Counted from the stretch's first letter, positions 46,137 to 55,869 are shown. The stretch: 64,000 nt of DNA from Pseudoxanthobacter soli DSM 19599 (GCF_900148505.1 NZ_FRXO01000002.1:248001-312000); one strand, 5' to 3'. Notes: a model not told the origin generated them from the letters alone. Made by a program: numbers and translations.

Positions 46137-46155
46137 TATGCTCAATTCGAGCATA
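46137..46155 (+). promoter_or_regulatory. second inverted repeat before nadA (probable NadQ operator 2)
   Basis: TATGCTC-N5-GAGCATA, with the same TATGCT and AGCATA half sites and identical seven-base inner spacing as operator 1. Centre-to-centre distance is 90 bases, and it ends 24 bases before the nadA ATG. Confidence 0.65.
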
Positions 46156-46179
46156 ACACCGTAAACCGAGAGCGCCGCC

Positions 46180-47196
46180 ATGAACGTCGCCGTCCCAGCC
46201 GCCGAAGTCTCCGCCGACGCCCGCGAGGCGATGCCGCTGCCGCACCTCTACGAGCGCGTGCGCCGCCACGTGCCGGCGTTCGAGTGGCCTGCCCTGGCGG
46301 CGGACATCGAGGCGATCCTGCGCCTGAAGCAGGAGCGCAACGCGGTCATCCTCGCCCACAACTATCAGGCCCCGGAGATCTTCCACACGGTCTCGGACAT
46401 CGTGGGCGACAGTCTCGCCCTCGCCCGCGAAGCCGTCGGGGCGGATGCGGACGTGATCGTGCTGGCCGGCGTGCACTTCATGGCCGAGACCGCGAAGCTG
46501 CTCAATCCGGACAAGACGGTGCTGATCCCCGACACCGAGGCCGGCTGCTCGCTCGCCACCTCGATCACGGCCGCCGACATCCGGCTGCTCAAGGCGCGCT
46601 ATCCCGGCGTGCCCGTGGTGACCTATGTCAACACCACGGCGGAGGTGAAGGCGGAATCCGACATCTGCTGCACCTCCGGCAACGCCCGCAAGGTGATCGA
46701 GTCCCTCGGCGTCGACCGCGTCATCATGCTGCCGGACGAGTACCTCGCCCGCAACATCGCCGCCGAGCTGCCCCACATCCAGTTCATCACCTGGAAGGGC
46801 CATTGCGAGGTGCACGAGCGCTTCTCGGCCGAGGACATCCGGGCGCTGCGCGAGAACCATCCCGGCGTCGTGGTGCTGGCGCACCCCGAATGCCCGCCGG
46901 AAGTGGTGGCCGAAGCCGATTTCGCCGGCTCCACCGCCGCGATGGCCGACTACGTCACCGAGCGCCAGCCGCCTCGGGTGGTGCTGATCACCGAATGCTC
47001 GATGGCCGACAACATCGCCGTCGACAACCCGGCGGTCGATTTCGTGCGCCCCTGCAATCTCTGCCCGCACATGCGGCGGATCACGCTCGCCAACATCCGG
47101 CGCGCGCTGGAGCGCATGGAGCACCCCGTGGAGCTCGACCCTGAGACCGCCGGCCGGGCACGCCTCGCGGTCGAACGGATGCTCGCGGTGCACTGA
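46180..47196 (+). CDS. nadA: quinolinate synthase
   Basis: Condenses iminoaspartate with dihydroxyacetone phosphate to quinolinate using a 4Fe-4S cluster. The 338-residue protein has the three cluster cysteine regions: AGCSLATS (Cys123), WKGHCEVH (Cys209), and PCNLCPHM (Cys292/295). The triplicated fold motifs [24 protein letters not shown] and DEYLARN are intact. First gene of nadA-nadB-nadC, directly behind the paired inverted repeats. Confidence 0.97.
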   Translation: MNVAVPAAEVSADAREAMPLPHLYERVRRHVPAFEWPALAADIEAILRLKQERNAVILAHNYQAPEIFHTVSDIVGDSLALAREAVGADADVIVLAGVHFMAETAKLLNPDKTVLIPDTEAGCSLATSITAADIRLLKARYPGVPVVTYVNTTAEVKAESDICCTSGNARKVIESLGVDRVIMLPDEYLARNIAAELPHIQFITWKGHCEVHERFSAEDIRALRENHPGVVVLAHPECPPEVVAEADFAGSTAAMADYVTERQPPRVVLITECSMADNIAVDNPAVDFVRPCNLCPHMRRITLANIRRALERMEHPVELDPETAGRARLAVERMLAVH

Positions 47197-47283
47197 ACCG
47201 CGCGCCCTTCTGCGGCAATCGGCAGCGCCCGGCATTCCGCGCGGACGCTTCGGCACCGAAAAGACCAACCGAAGGCAACCGAC

Positions 47284-48861
47284 ATGACGAACGGATCGGA
47301 CCGCGTTGTGGTGGTCGGCGGCGGCGTCGCGGGCCTCGCGACGGCGCTCGCGCTCGCACCGATGCCCGTGACGGTACTCGTCGCCTCCCCGCTCGGAACG
47401 GCGGCGGCGACCGGGCTCGCACAGGGCGGCATTGCCGCCGCGCTCGGGGCGGACGACGCCCCCGCGCTTCATGCCGCCGATACGCTGACGGCCGGCGCGG
47501 GCCTGAGCGATCCGGCGATCGCGGCGCTGGTCGCCGAAGCCGCGCCGGCGGCCATCGACTGGCTGGTGCGCATCGGCACGCCATTCGACCGCGATGCCGC
47601 CGGCGCGATCTCGCTCGGCCTCGAAGCCGCCCACAACCGGCGGCGCATCGCCCACGCCGGTGGCGACGCCACCGGCCGCGTGGTGTTGGAAACCCTGATC
47701 GCCGCTGCCCGCGCGACCCCGTCGATCACCGTGGTCGAGGGCGCGTCTGCCACGGCGCTGCTGTGCGACGACGGCGGCCGGGTGCGCGGCGTCGCAGCAC
47801 GACGCGACGGCGGCGCCCCGGAAGCGGTGCCGGCCCGGGCGGTGGTGCTGGCGACCGGCGGTCTCGGCGGGCTCTACGGCTCCACCACCAATCCGCTTGG
47901 CGCGACGGGCCAGGGCCTCGCGCTCGCCGGCCGGGCCGGCGCCGTGCTGCGCGACATGGAGTTCGTGCAGTTCCACCCGACCGCGATCGCGGCCGGCGGC
48001 GACCCGATGCCGCTCGCCACCGAAGCGCTGCGCGGCGAAGGCGCGATCCTCGTCAACGGCCGCGGCGAGCGCTTCATGCGCGACGTTGCCGGCCGGGAAC
48101 TGGCGCCGCGCGATGTGGTGGCGCGGGCCATCTTCGCCGAGATCGCCCGCGGCGAGCGTGTGTTCCTCGATACGCGCCCGGCGCTCGGCGAGCGCTTCGC
48201 GGCAGGGTTCCCCGCCGTTGCCGCGCTGTGCCGCGCCGCCGGCATCGACCCGGCGCGCGAGCCGATCCCGGTGCGGCCGGCCGCCCACTACCACATGGGC
48301 GGGGTGAAGACCGACGACCGCGGCCGCACCAGTCTCGACGGCCTGTGGGCAGCGGGCGAGGTCGCATCGACGGGGCTGCACGGCGCCAACCGCCTCGCCT
48401 CCAACTCGCTGCTGGAGGGGCTGGTGTTCGGCCGCCGCATCGCCGAGGCGCTCGCCGCGGAAGGCGGCGGCCGCGCGACGGCGATCCGGCCGGCGGCGTC
48501 CGCCCCCGCGCTGCCGCCGGCTCTTCGGGCGGAGATCCGGGTTCTGATGGACCGCCACGTGGGCGTGCTGCGGGATGAAGCGGGGCTGACGGAGGCGGTG
48601 GCCCGGCTCGGCGCCATCGTCGCAGGAATGACAGGAGAGACGGCAGCGGGCATGGCATCGGTCCCGGATATGGTCACTGTCGCGACGGCTGTCGCCGTCG
48701 CCGCGCTCGATCGCCGGGAAAGCCGCGGCGGCCACGCCCGGCGCGACCATCCGCTGACCGGCCCCCTTGGCATCCACGCCGAAATCACCCTCGCAGATGC
48801 CCTGGACCGGGCGGCCGCGCTTGCCGCCGCCGAGCCCGCAGACAAGCGGAGAGTCGCGTGA
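47284..48861 (+). CDS. nadB: L-aspartate oxidase
   Basis: An FAD enzyme of 525 residues that oxidises aspartate to iminoaspartate, the NadA substrate. It begins RVVVVGGGVAGLATALAL (FAD-binding). GLAQGGIAAALG, the active-site region RRRIAHAGGDATGR, YHMGGVKTDDRGRTSLDGLWAAGEVASTGLHGANRLASNSLLEGLVFG and the C-terminal helical domain all match NadB. The gene is 87 bases after nadA; its stop overlaps the GTG start of nadC. Confidence 0.97.
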   Translation: MTNGSDRVVVVGGGVAGLATALALAPMPVTVLVASPLGTAAATGLAQGGIAAALGADDAPALHAADTLTAGAGLSDPAIAALVAEAAPAAIDWLVRIGTPFDRDAAGAISLGLEAAHNRRRIAHAGGDATGRVVLETLIAAARATPSITVVEGASATALLCDDGGRVRGVAARRDGGAPEAVPARAVVLATGGLGGLYGSTTNPLGATGQGLALAGRAGAVLRDMEFVQFHPTAIAAGGDPMPLATEALRGEGAILVNGRGERFMRDVAGRELAPRDVVARAIFAEIARGERVFLDTRPALGERFAAGFPAVAALCRAAGIDPAREPIPVRPAAHYHMGGVKTDDRGRTSLDGLWAAGEVASTGLHGANRLASNSLLEGLVFGRRIAEALAAEGGGRATAIRPAASAPALPPALRAEIRVLMDRHVGVLRDEAGLTEAVARLGAIVAGMTGETAAGMASVPDMVTVATAVAVAALDRRESRGGHARRDHPLTGPLGIHAEITLADALDRAAALAAAEPADKRRVA

Positions 48862-49784
48862 CCGAAACCGTTCTTGCCCGTCCCGAGTCCGTCGCGGCCC
48901 TACCCGCCGGCCGGCCGGCGGATCTTCCGGTGGATCTGCCGGCACTGCCGGACCTGCTGGTGGAGCCGATCGTCCGCGCCGCGCTTCTGGAAGATCTCGG
49001 CCGGGCCGGCGACATCACCTCCAACGCGGTGGTGCCCGTGGACGCGCGCACCGTCGCCGAGATGGTCACCCGGCAGCCGGGCGTGATCGCCGGCACCGCG
49101 GTGGCCGCCATGGCGTTCCGGCTGATCGATCCGGCGCTTGAGGTGACGGTCGCGAAAGGCGACGGCACGCCGGTCGAACCCGGCGACGTGGTGATGCGCA
49201 TCGCCGGCGCGGCGCGTTCCGTGCTGGCGGCCGAGCGGGTGGCGCTCAACCTGATCTGCCGGCTTTCCGGCATCGCGACGGCGACGGCGGCCCTCGTCGC
49301 CGCTGCGCGCCCCCATGGCCACGCCCGCATCGTCTGCACCCGCAAGACCACGCCAGGACTGCGGGCGCTGGAAAAGCACGCGGTGCGGGCTGGTGGCGGC
49401 TCCAACCACCGCTTCGGCCTCGACGACGCCGTGCTGATCAAGGACAACCATGTCGCCGTCGCGGGCGGCGTTCGCCCGGCGCTTGAACGGGCGCGGGCCA
49501 ATGTCGGCCACCTCGTCAAGATCGAGATCGAGGTCGACACGCTCGCCCAGCTCGACGAGGCGCTCGCCGCCGGGGCCGACGTCGTCATGCTCGACAATAT
49601 GGGGCCGGCGATGCTGAAGGAGGCGGTCGCGCGCGTCGGCGGGCGTGCCCTGACCGAGGCCTCTGGCCGCATCAACCTGGAGACCGTCGGCCCGGTCGCC
49701 GCGAGCGGGGTGGACCTGATCTCGGTCGGCTGGATCACCCACAGCGCGCCGATCCTCGATCTCGGGCTCGACATCGCGCTCTGA
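48858..49784 (+). CDS. nadC: nicotinate-nucleotide pyrophosphorylase (quinolinate phosphoribosyltransferase)
   Basis: Converts quinolinate and PRPP to nicotinate mononucleotide. The 308-residue protein starts at GTG 48858 (overlap GTGA with nadB). After a variable 25-residue start it shows EDLGRAGDITSNAVV, RKTTPGLRALEKHAVRAGGGSNHRFGLDDAVLIKDNH (substrate-binding Arg, His and Lys) and IEIEVDTLAQLDEAL, the QPRTase signature. With NadA and NadB it completes de novo NAD synthesis to NaMN. Confidence 0.97.
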   Translation: MTETVLARPESVAALPAGRPADLPVDLPALPDLLVEPIVRAALLEDLGRAGDITSNAVVPVDARTVAEMVTRQPGVIAGTAVAAMAFRLIDPALEVTVAKGDGTPVEPGDVVMRIAGAARSVLAAERVALNLICRLSGIATATAALVAAARPHGHARIVCTRKTTPGLRALEKHAVRAGGGSNHRFGLDDAVLIKDNHVAVAGGVRPALERARANVGHLVKIEIEVDTLAQLDEALAAGADVVMLDNMGPAMLKEAVARVGGRALTEASGRINLETVGPVAASGVDLISVGWITHSAPILDLGLDIAL

Positions 49785-49989
49785 AGCACGGCTTCGGGAG
49801 GCAGACGATCCCGTCGGTGATGCAAGACGCATCGCGGGGAGACGAGCCGTGGGAAGGCACGCGTCGACACACGCGCGGACCTGAATCGCGATCAAGGACG
49901 ATCTCGAACACGTTGCGGGTCGCATAAATGCGGCTCCGGGGCCGAAAGAGGGGGCATCGCGTTCCCTCCGTTCGCTTCCGGACCCCGCC

Positions 49990-51042
49990 ATGCGCCCGCT
50001 TCTCAGAACCCTTCTTTCCGCCCTGTCCGCCGTCCTCCTTTCAACCGGCCTTTCCGGCGCCTCCATGGCTGCCGACGCCGTCGGGGTCCGGACGGTCGAG
50101 GTGCCCGCGCCGTCGCGCGGCGGCACGCTGACGGTGACCGTCTGGTATCCCGCGACGGCGGGGGGCACGAAAGCGCTCGTCGGCGAGGACAGGCTGTTCA
50201 GGGGAACGGCGGCGTGGCGGGACGCGCCGCCCGCCGCGGGGCGGTTTCCGCTGGTGCTCGTGTCGCACGGGTCGGGCGGCAGCATCCTCAATCTCTCCTG
50301 GCTGGCGAGCCGGCTCGCCGCGGCCGGGATGATCGTGGCGGGCCCGAACCACCCCGGCACGACGCGGGGCAATTCGACGCCGCTCGACACCACGCGGATG
50401 TGGCAGCGCACGGCCGACATCTCCGACGTGCTGACGGCGCTGACGACCGAGCCGCCCTGGAAGGAGCACATCGACGACCGCCATGTCGGCGCGATCGGCT
50501 TCTCCCTCGGCGGCCACACGGTGCTGTCGCTCGCCGGCGCACGGGCCGATCTCGAAGCCTATGCCGTCTATTGCGAGCGCTATCCCGCGATGCCGGACTG
50601 CCGGTGGTTCGCGAGCGGCGGCGTCGACCTGCGCAGCACGAACAAGGCGCGCTTCGAACAATCGAACCGCGACGCGCGCATCGGCTCCGTCGTCGCGGTC
50701 GATCCCTCGGTGGCGCGGGCGTTCACCGCGGACAGCCTCGAGGCGATCGCCGTGCCGGTCCACATCATCAATCTCGGCAGTCCGGGCACCATTCCGGTCG
50801 CCGTTGAGGCCGAGACGCTTGCCGCCGCGATTCCCGACCACACATATCAGAAGGTGGACGGCGCGGTGCATCTGAGCTTCCTCGCCGAATGCCAGCCGGG
50901 CGCGCGGGAATTCCTGAAGGAGACCGGCGACACCGATCCCCTGTGCGGGGATGCGCCGGGACACCCGCGAACGAGAGACGACATCCACCGGCAGGTGGCG
51001 GCGATGATCGAGGCCGCCTTCCTGCAGGACTTCGCCCGGTAA
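49990..51042 (+). CDS. secreted alpha/beta hydrolase (PAF-acetylhydrolase/dienelactone hydrolase-like)
   Basis: A 350-residue protein with a signal peptide (1-28, ending SMAA). The hydrolase core has a HGSGGS oxyanion segment (PLVLVSHGSGG), the nucleophile elbow GFSLGGHTVLSL, an acid in the VDPSVARAF region, and a C-terminal His in VDGAVHLSFL. Two cysteine pairs suggest periplasmic folding. The family includes PAF-acetylhydrolase-like and other predicted dienelactone hydrolases; substrate unknown. The gene stands alone between nadC and DUF1810. Confidence 0.85.
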   Translation: MRPLLRTLLSALSAVLLSTGLSGASMAADAVGVRTVEVPAPSRGGTLTVTVWYPATAGGTKALVGEDRLFRGTAAWRDAPPAAGRFPLVLVSHGSGGSILNLSWLASRLAAAGMIVAGPNHPGTTRGNSTPLDTTRMWQRTADISDVLTALTTEPPWKEHIDDRHVGAIGFSLGGHTVLSLAGARADLEAYAVYCERYPAMPDCRWFASGGVDLRSTNKARFEQSNRDARIGSVVAVDPSVARAFTADSLEAIAVPVHIINLGSPGTIPVAVEAETLAAAIPDHTYQKVDGAVHLSFLAECQPGAREFLKETGDTDPLCGDAPGHPRTRDDIHRQVAAMIEAAFLQDFAR

Positions 51043-51096
51043 ACGGCCGCGAGCCCGCCAGAGACGGCCCCGCGGCGACACTCGCGGGAGGATGCG

Positions 51097-51525
51097 ATGA
51101 ACGACGCGACCTACGATCTCGACCGGTTCGTGCAGGCGCAGGAGGGCGTCTACGACGCCGCGCTCGCCGAACTGCGGCAGGGCCGGAAGGAAAGCCACTG
51201 GATGTGGTTCGTGTTTCCCCAGTTCGCCGGCCTCGGCCACAGTGCGATGGCGCAGCGCTATGCCATCGGCTCCATGGACGAGGCGCGGGCCTATCTGCGA
51301 CACCCGGTGCTCGGACCGCGACTGAAGGCCTGCACCGCGGCCGTGAACCGCCTTTCCGGCCGTTCGGCGCGCGACATCTTCGGCACACCTGACAACCTGA
51401 AATTCCGGTCGAGCATGACGCTGTTCGCCGCCGCCGATCCGGGCGAGCCGCTGTTCCGCACGGCGCTCGAGATCTATTTCGGCGGCGTGCCGGATTCCGC
51501 GACCGAAGCGAAGGTCGCGGCCTGA
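51097..51525 (+). CDS. DUF1810 family protein
   Basis: A 142-residue protein with the DUF1810 core: YDLDRFVQAQEGVYDAALAELRQGRKESHWMWFVFPQFAGLG, MDEARAYLRHPVLGPRL and KFRSSMTLFAAA. No function is established. Its 3' end overlaps the convergent SDR gene by 52 bases. An alpha/beta hydrolase precedes it by 54 bases, so they may be cotranscribed. Confidence 0.87.
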   Translation: MNDATYDLDRFVQAQEGVYDAALAELRQGRKESHWMWFVFPQFAGLGHSAMAQRYAIGSMDEARAYLRHPVLGPRLKACTAAVNRLSGRSARDIFGTPDNLKFRSSMTLFAAADPGEPLFRTALEIYFGGVPDSATEAKVAA

Positions 51526-52520
51526 GCGGAGGCCGCGGCGCGGGACGAAGACGCGGCGCGGCCGGCGAGGGTTTCCCGCACGGCCGCGTCGAGCGGCGTA
51601 TGCGCCTCGATGCCGAGCGCGGCAAGCCGCGCGCCGTCGAGCCGGACCGGCTCGCGCCAGAGATAGCGCATTTCGCCGAGCTCCCGGAACAGCGGCACGA
51701 ACGGCGCGGCGAGCGCCATCATGGCCCACGGCAGCGAGGACACCGGAAGGTCCGGCCGGCCGACGGCCCGCCGGATCGCGGCGATCATCGCCGTGCCGTC
51801 CGCATCCCAATGGCCGGCCATGTGGAACGAGGCGAACGCGCCGAGCACCTGCTCCCGCTCCACAAGACGCATCATCGTCTCGGCGACGTCGGGCAGGTAG
51901 GCCCATTGGTGACCGACGCCGCGCCGGCCGGGATAGGTGATGCGCCGCAGCGGTCCCTCGCCCTTCGCCAGCACCTGCGAGAACCAGTTGTTGCCGGAGC
52001 GGGGGCCGAAATAGTCGCCCGCACGGACGATCAGCACCTTGCCGCCAGCATCCGCCGCGTGCTTCAGGCGGCGCTCCATCTCGGCGCGGATGCGTCCCTT
52101 GTTCGTGAACGGGTTCTGCGGCGCGTCCTCGCCGATGAGCGGCATCACGTCCCGGCCGTAATTATAGACCGTGCCGGGCAGCAGGATGCGCGCGCCGCTC
52201 GATACGGCGGCGGCAATGGTGTTGTCGATCATCGGCAGCACCAATTCGGCCCAGCGGCGGTAGCCCGGCGGGTTGACGGCGTGGACGACGAGCTGCGCCC
52301 CCTCGGCGGCGGCCGCGACGTCGCGGGCGTTCATGGCGTCGCCGGTGATCCAGCGGATGCCACCGGCCGGCGCGGCCGCCCGGCCCGGATCGCGATGCAG
52401 CGCCCGCACGGCCCAGCCGCGGGCCTGAAGGCCGCGGACGACTTCACCGCCGATTCCGCCGGTGGCTCCGAGCACCAGTGCCGTTCTGTCCGCGTTCTGC
52501 CTGTTCGCGTTCTGCGTCAT
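51474..52520 (-). CDS. SDR-family NAD-dependent epimerase/dehydratase-like protein
   Basis: A 348-residue extended SDR with TALVLGATGGIGGEVVRGLQ at the N-terminus, then LLPGTVYNYGRDVMPLIGEDAPQNPFTNKGRIRAEMERRL, in which the active-site Tyr and Lys region is altered (YNYG, NKGRIRAEME). It is divergent from a LysR regulator, whose operator-like repeat is in the 89-base gap, and so is a likely regulatory target. The last 52 bases overlap DUF1810. The frame is open 25 codons farther upstream; ATG 52520 (MTQNANRQNADRTALVLG) was chosen. Substrate unknown. Confidence 0.82.
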   Translation of the reverse strand: MTQNANRQNADRTALVLGATGGIGGEVVRGLQARGWAVRALHRDPGRAAAPAGGIRWITGDAMNARDVAAAAEGAQLVVHAVNPPGYRRWAELVLPMIDNTIAAAVSSGARILLPGTVYNYGRDVMPLIGEDAPQNPFTNKGRIRAEMERRLKHAADAGGKVLIVRAGDYFGPRSGNNWFSQVLAKGEGPLRRITYPGRRGVGHQWAYLPDVAETMMRLVEREQVLGAFASFHMAGHWDADGTAMIAAIRRAVGRPDLPVSSLPWAMMALAAPFVPLFRELGEMRYLWREPVRLDGARLAALGIEAHTPLDAAVRETLAGRAASSSRAAASAQAATFASVAESGTPPK

Positions 52521-52583
52521 CGTCCGACCTCCATCTGACCGATGGAAGATGGGCCGATGCGATGCTAAACGGAATTGTTGAAA

Positions 52584-52604
52584 TCCGTAGTGCATCCATA
52601 CGGA
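52584..52604. promoter_or_regulatory. inverted repeat TCCGTA-N9-TACGGA between the SDR and lysR genes
   Basis: Six-base arms at 52584-52589 and 52599-52604, a spacing typical of LysR-type T-N11-A operators, just before the lysR ATG. Inferred only from position and shape. Confidence 0.4.
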
Positions 52605-52609
52605 AATTT

Positions 52610-53500
52610 ATGAACACGAGAAAGCCGGACTGGGATCTCTATCGCAGCTTTCTCGCGGTCGCGCGGGAGGGCTCGCTGTCGGCCGCCGCCCGCAGCCTCG
52701 GACTGACACAGCCGACGCTCGCCCGGCATGTCGAAGACCTCGAACGCGCGCTCGGAACGACGCTGTTCGTGCGCTCGCAGCGCGGGCTGTCGCCCACCGA
52801 CGTCGCACGCAGCCTGATCCCCCACGCCGAGACCCTGGCGGCGACGGCGGACGCGCTGATCCGGGCGGCATCCGGCGATGGCGGGGACGTTGCAGGAACG
52901 GTGCGCATCAGCGCCAGCGAGATCATGGGCGCGGAGGTGCTGCCGCCGATCCTCGCCGCGCTGCGCGAGCGCCACCCCGCCCTCGCGTTCGAGCTGGTGC
53001 TGACCAACGCCGTCGAGGACCTCATGCAGCGGGAAGCCGATATCGCGGTGCGCATGGTGGCACCGACACAGGGCGCGCTCGTCGCCCGCCATGTCGGGCG
53101 CATTCCGCTCGGCTTCCATGCCCATCGGCGCTATCTCGACCGCGCCGGGACGCCCCGGACGACAGCCGACCTTGCCGCGCACGCCCTGATCGGCTTCGAC
53201 CGGGGGTCGGCGGCGATCCGCGCCATGGCCGCCCGGGTGCCGGCGCTGGACGGACTGCGCTTCGCGCTGGCGACGGACAGCGACATCGCCCAGCTCGCCG
53301 CCATCCGCGCCGGGTTCGGCATCGGCATCTGCCAGGTGCCGATCGCCGCGCGGGACCCGGATCTCGTCCGCCTGCTGCCGGACGCCGTGACGCTGTCGCT
53401 CGACACCTGGATCGTCATGCACGAGGACCTGCGCGCGTCGCCGCGCTGCCGGGCGACCTTCGACGGGCTGGTGGAAGGGTTGGCCCCGGCGATGGAATGA
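52610..53500 (+). CDS. LysR-family transcriptional regulator
   Basis: A 296-residue protein with an N-terminal winged helix (about 8-68, LYRSFLAVAREGSLSAAARSLGLTQPTLARHVEDLERALG) and a C-terminal ligand-binding domain (90-285). Divergent from the SDR gene and probably its regulator. ATG 52610 is close to the operator-like repeat, so translation starts within or at its edge. Ligand unknown. Confidence 0.9.
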   Translation: MNTRKPDWDLYRSFLAVAREGSLSAAARSLGLTQPTLARHVEDLERALGTTLFVRSQRGLSPTDVARSLIPHAETLAATADALIRAASGDGGDVAGTVRISASEIMGAEVLPPILAALRERHPALAFELVLTNAVEDLMQREADIAVRMVAPTQGALVARHVGRIPLGFHAHRRYLDRAGTPRTTADLAAHALIGFDRGSAAIRAMAARVPALDGLRFALATDSDIAQLAAIRAGFGIGICQVPIAARDPDLVRLLPDAVTLSLDTWIVMHEDLRASPRCRATFDGLVEGLAPAME

Positions 53501-53698
53501 GCCGCCGGACGCGGCTCCCCTTGCCCACACACGCACACAAATGATACGCAGGAGGGACGGATTTCGCTGGTCGGCGTTGCGCGCGGGATCCCCTTTCCTC
53601 GGCGAATCGACAGCGGTCGGACAAGAACGATCAACCGCCGGGAATGCGGCCCGCACAGCGGGTACAGGCGCCGCTGTTCGCGTTGTTCGAGGTCTTCC

Positions 53699-54235
53699 GT
53701 GTCTACCCTCTCGTCTGCCGGCGCCGGTTCCTCCGGCGCCGTCGTCGTCCGTGCCGCCTCCGACGGCGACGGCGCGGCCATCGCGCGCCTGATCGCCGGC
53801 GTGTTCGCCGAATATCCGGGCTGCGTCTACGAGCCGTCCGAATTTCCCGAACTCGCCGCGCCCGCCAGCCACTTCGCCGGTCTCGGCGGACGGCTGTGGG
53901 TGGCCGAAGACGGCGACCGCCTGATCGGAACCTTCGGCCTCGCCGCCACGGCGGAGCCGGGCGTGTTCACGCTGCACAAGGTCTATCTCGATGCCGCCGC
54001 GCGCGGCCTCGGGCTCGCCCGGCGGATGCTGGACGAGGCGATCGCGTTCGCACGTGCTGCCGGCGCGACGGAGCTGCGGCTCTGGACAGATACGCGCTTC
54101 ACGGCCGGGCACCGCTTCTATGACCGGTACGGCTTCACCCGCATCCCGGTCCGGCGCTTCCTCGCGGACGCATCCGATTCCTGGGAATTCGCCTACCGCC
54201 TGCCGCTCCCGGCCAGCGGGGAGGCACGGCCATGA
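53699..54235 (+). CDS. GNAT-family N-acetyltransferase
   Basis: A 178-residue acetyltransferase with the GNAT order: VVVRAASDGDGAAIARLIAGVF (first strand and helix), FTLHKVYLDAAARGLGLARRMLDEAIAFA (acetyl-CoA pyrophosphate loop, consensus Q/RxxGxG/A seen as ARGLGLA), and a C-terminal RFYDRYGFTRI. The start is GTG 53699 with GAGG upstream. The stop overlaps the next ATG (ATGA), so it is translated with the DMT exporter. Substrate unknown. Confidence 0.86.
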   Translation: MSTLSSAGAGSSGAVVVRAASDGDGAAIARLIAGVFAEYPGCVYEPSEFPELAAPASHFAGLGGRLWVAEDGDRLIGTFGLAATAEPGVFTLHKVYLDAAARGLGLARRMLDEAIAFARAAGATELRLWTDTRFTAGHRFYDRYGFTRIPVRRFLADASDSWEFAYRLPLPASGEARP

Positions 54236-55125
54236 GCGCGGTTTCCATCCGCACCGATCCGGGCTCGACCCCGGTGCTCGTCGGCGCGGCCGCGATCTGC
54301 TCGTTCGTCGGGCTCGACACCACCATGAAGTTCCTGGTGGGTGGCCTGCCGCTCGAACAGGCGGTGTTCCTGCGCTACGCCTTCGCGATCCCGATCGTCC
54401 TCATGCTGTTCCTGCGCCGGCCACAGCGGCTGACGGTCGCCTCGCTGCGCTCCAACGGGCTGCGCGGCGTGCTGGTCGTGATGATCGCGATGTCGTTCTT
54501 CTATTCGATCTCGGTGCTGCCGCTCGCCGAGGCGATGGCGATCCAGTTCCTGGCGCCGTTCTTCATCGCTCTGTTCGGCCGGCTGATCCTGAAGGAGCCG
54601 CTCGGCGGCCGCGTGATCATCGGCCTGTGCATCGGCTTCGCCGGCATCCTCGTCATCCTGTGGGGCCAGATCGGTGGCAAGCACGGCGATTCCGCACTTT
54701 ACGGCGCGCTTGCCGCGCTGTTCGCCGCGGCGTGCTACGGCCTCTCCAACGTGCTGGTACGGCGGCAATCGGCGAGCGATTCGGTGGAGACCATCGTGCT
54801 GTCGCAGACCATCGTCGCCAGCACCCTGCTCGCGATCCCCGGAACGAGCGCGTGGCAACCGCTGACGACGCAGGATCTGTTCCTGTTCGGTGCCGTCTGC
54901 GTGTTCGGCACGCTCGGCCAGTTCGGCATCACCTGGGCCCTGACGCGGGCGCCGGCCTCGCGCCTGGCGGTGCTCGAATATACCGCGTTCCTGTGGGCGA
55001 GCCTGTTCGGGTGGCTGGTGTTCGGCGAGCATCCGACGACGCCGACGCTTGCCGGCGCGGCGATCATCGTCGGCGCCTGCCTGTTCGCGCTGCGCCCGGC
55101 CCCGACGCGGCAAGCGGCCGAGTAG
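54232..55125 (+). CDS. DMT-superfamily (EamA) permease
   Basis: A 297-residue inner-membrane protein with ten helices arranged as two EamA repeats. It starts with VLVGAAAICSFVGLDTTMKFL. The ATG overlaps the GNAT stop, which suggests the acetyltransferase and exporter handle the same compound, a common pairing for metabolite or amino-acid export. Substrate unknown. A shared hairpin terminator follows. Confidence 0.9.
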   Translation: MSAVSIRTDPGSTPVLVGAAAICSFVGLDTTMKFLVGGLPLEQAVFLRYAFAIPIVLMLFLRRPQRLTVASLRSNGLRGVLVVMIAMSFFYSISVLPLAEAMAIQFLAPFFIALFGRLILKEPLGGRVIIGLCIGFAGILVILWGQIGGKHGDSALYGALAALFAAACYGLSNVLVRRQSASDSVETIVLSQTIVASTLLAIPGTSAWQPLTTQDLFLFGAVCVFGTLGQFGITWALTRAPASRLAVLEYTAFLWASLFGWLVFGEHPTTPTLAGAAIIVGACLFALRPAPTRQAAE

Positions 55126-55160
55126 CCTGCGCCGGAGACGCGACGACGTTCTTCTCAACA

Positions 55161-55206
55161 AAAAAGGGGCCGCCCGGCGCTGTGCCGGAGCGGCCCCTGG
55201 TGTTTT
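55161..55206. terminator. bidirectional terminator between the DMT and wrbA genes
   Basis: GGGGCCGC (55166-55173) pairs with GCGGCCCC (55190-55197), with inner CCGGC/GCCGG-type pairing. AAAAA precedes it (a T-tract for the minus strand) and TGGTGTTTT follows for the plus strand. Confidence 0.86.
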
Positions 55207-55269
55207 CGGCGCGGGAGCGCCCCGCCCGGATCGGACAATCCGGACGAAGGCAGACCCAGCCGGAAGCGG

Positions 55270-55869
55270 TCAGGCCGATAGCTTCGCCGCGATCTCGGCG
55301 ACGTGCTTGCCCTGGAACTTCGCGCCTTCGAGCTCGACCTCGCTCGGCTGACGGGAACCGTCGCTGTCCGAGAGGGTGGTCGCGCCGTAGGGGGTGCCGC
55401 CCTTCACCACGTCGACGCCCACCATGCCCTGGAAGGCATAGGGCAGGCCGACAACGACCATGCCGTGGTGCAGGAGCACGGTGTGGAACGAGGTGATCGT
55501 CGTCTCCTGGCCGCCATGCTGGCTGGCGGTGGAGGTGAACACCGAGCCGACCTTGCCGATCAGCTTGCCCTGGGCCCACAGGCCGCCGGTCTGATCGAGG
55601 AAGTTCTTCATCTGCGACGCCATGTTGCCGAAGCGGGTGGGCGTGCCGAAGATGATGGCGTCATAATCGGCGAGTTCCGCCGGGGACGCGATCGGAGCTT
55701 CCTGCTCGAGCTTGTAATAGAACTGCTTCGCCACCTCTTCCGGCACCAGCTCCGGCACCCGCTTGATGGTGACTTCGGCGCCGGTGGAGGCAGCGCCTTC
55801 GGCGGCGGCCTTGGCCAGCGCCTCGACGTGACCCCAGCTCGAATAATAGAGAACGAGAACCTTCGTCAT
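55270..55869 (-). CDS. wrbA: NAD(P)H:quinone oxidoreductase WrbA
   Basis: A 199-residue flavodoxin-like protein of the WrbA family, which reduces quinones to hydroquinones and limits redox cycling. [16 protein letters not shown] is the FMN phosphate loop, [22 protein letters not shown] the isoalloxazine loop, and [32 protein letters not shown] the family block. Length and motifs are standard. ATG 55869 is preferred over the earlier 55878 (MHEM). Upstream lies the groES promoter region on the other strand. Confidence 0.93.
   Translation of the reverse strand: MTKVLVLYYSSWGHVEALAKAAAEGAASTGAEVTIKRVPELVPEEVAKQFYYKLEQEAPIASPAELADYDAIIFGTPTRFGNMASQMKNFLDQTGGLWAQGKLIGKVGSVFTSTASQHGGQETTITSFHTVLLHHGMVVVGLPYAFQGMVGVDVVKGGTPYGATTLSDSDGSRQPSEVELEGAKFQGKHVAEIAAKLSA

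Noticed and set aside
43506..46181. 891-residue minus-strand open frame over the MscS-like gene
   Set aside because: Charged, repetitive antisense translation. The plus strand shows a clear channel.
45772..48945. 1057-residue minus-strand open frame across nadA and nadB
   Set aside because: Antisense shadow of nadAB; the translation resembles no protein family.
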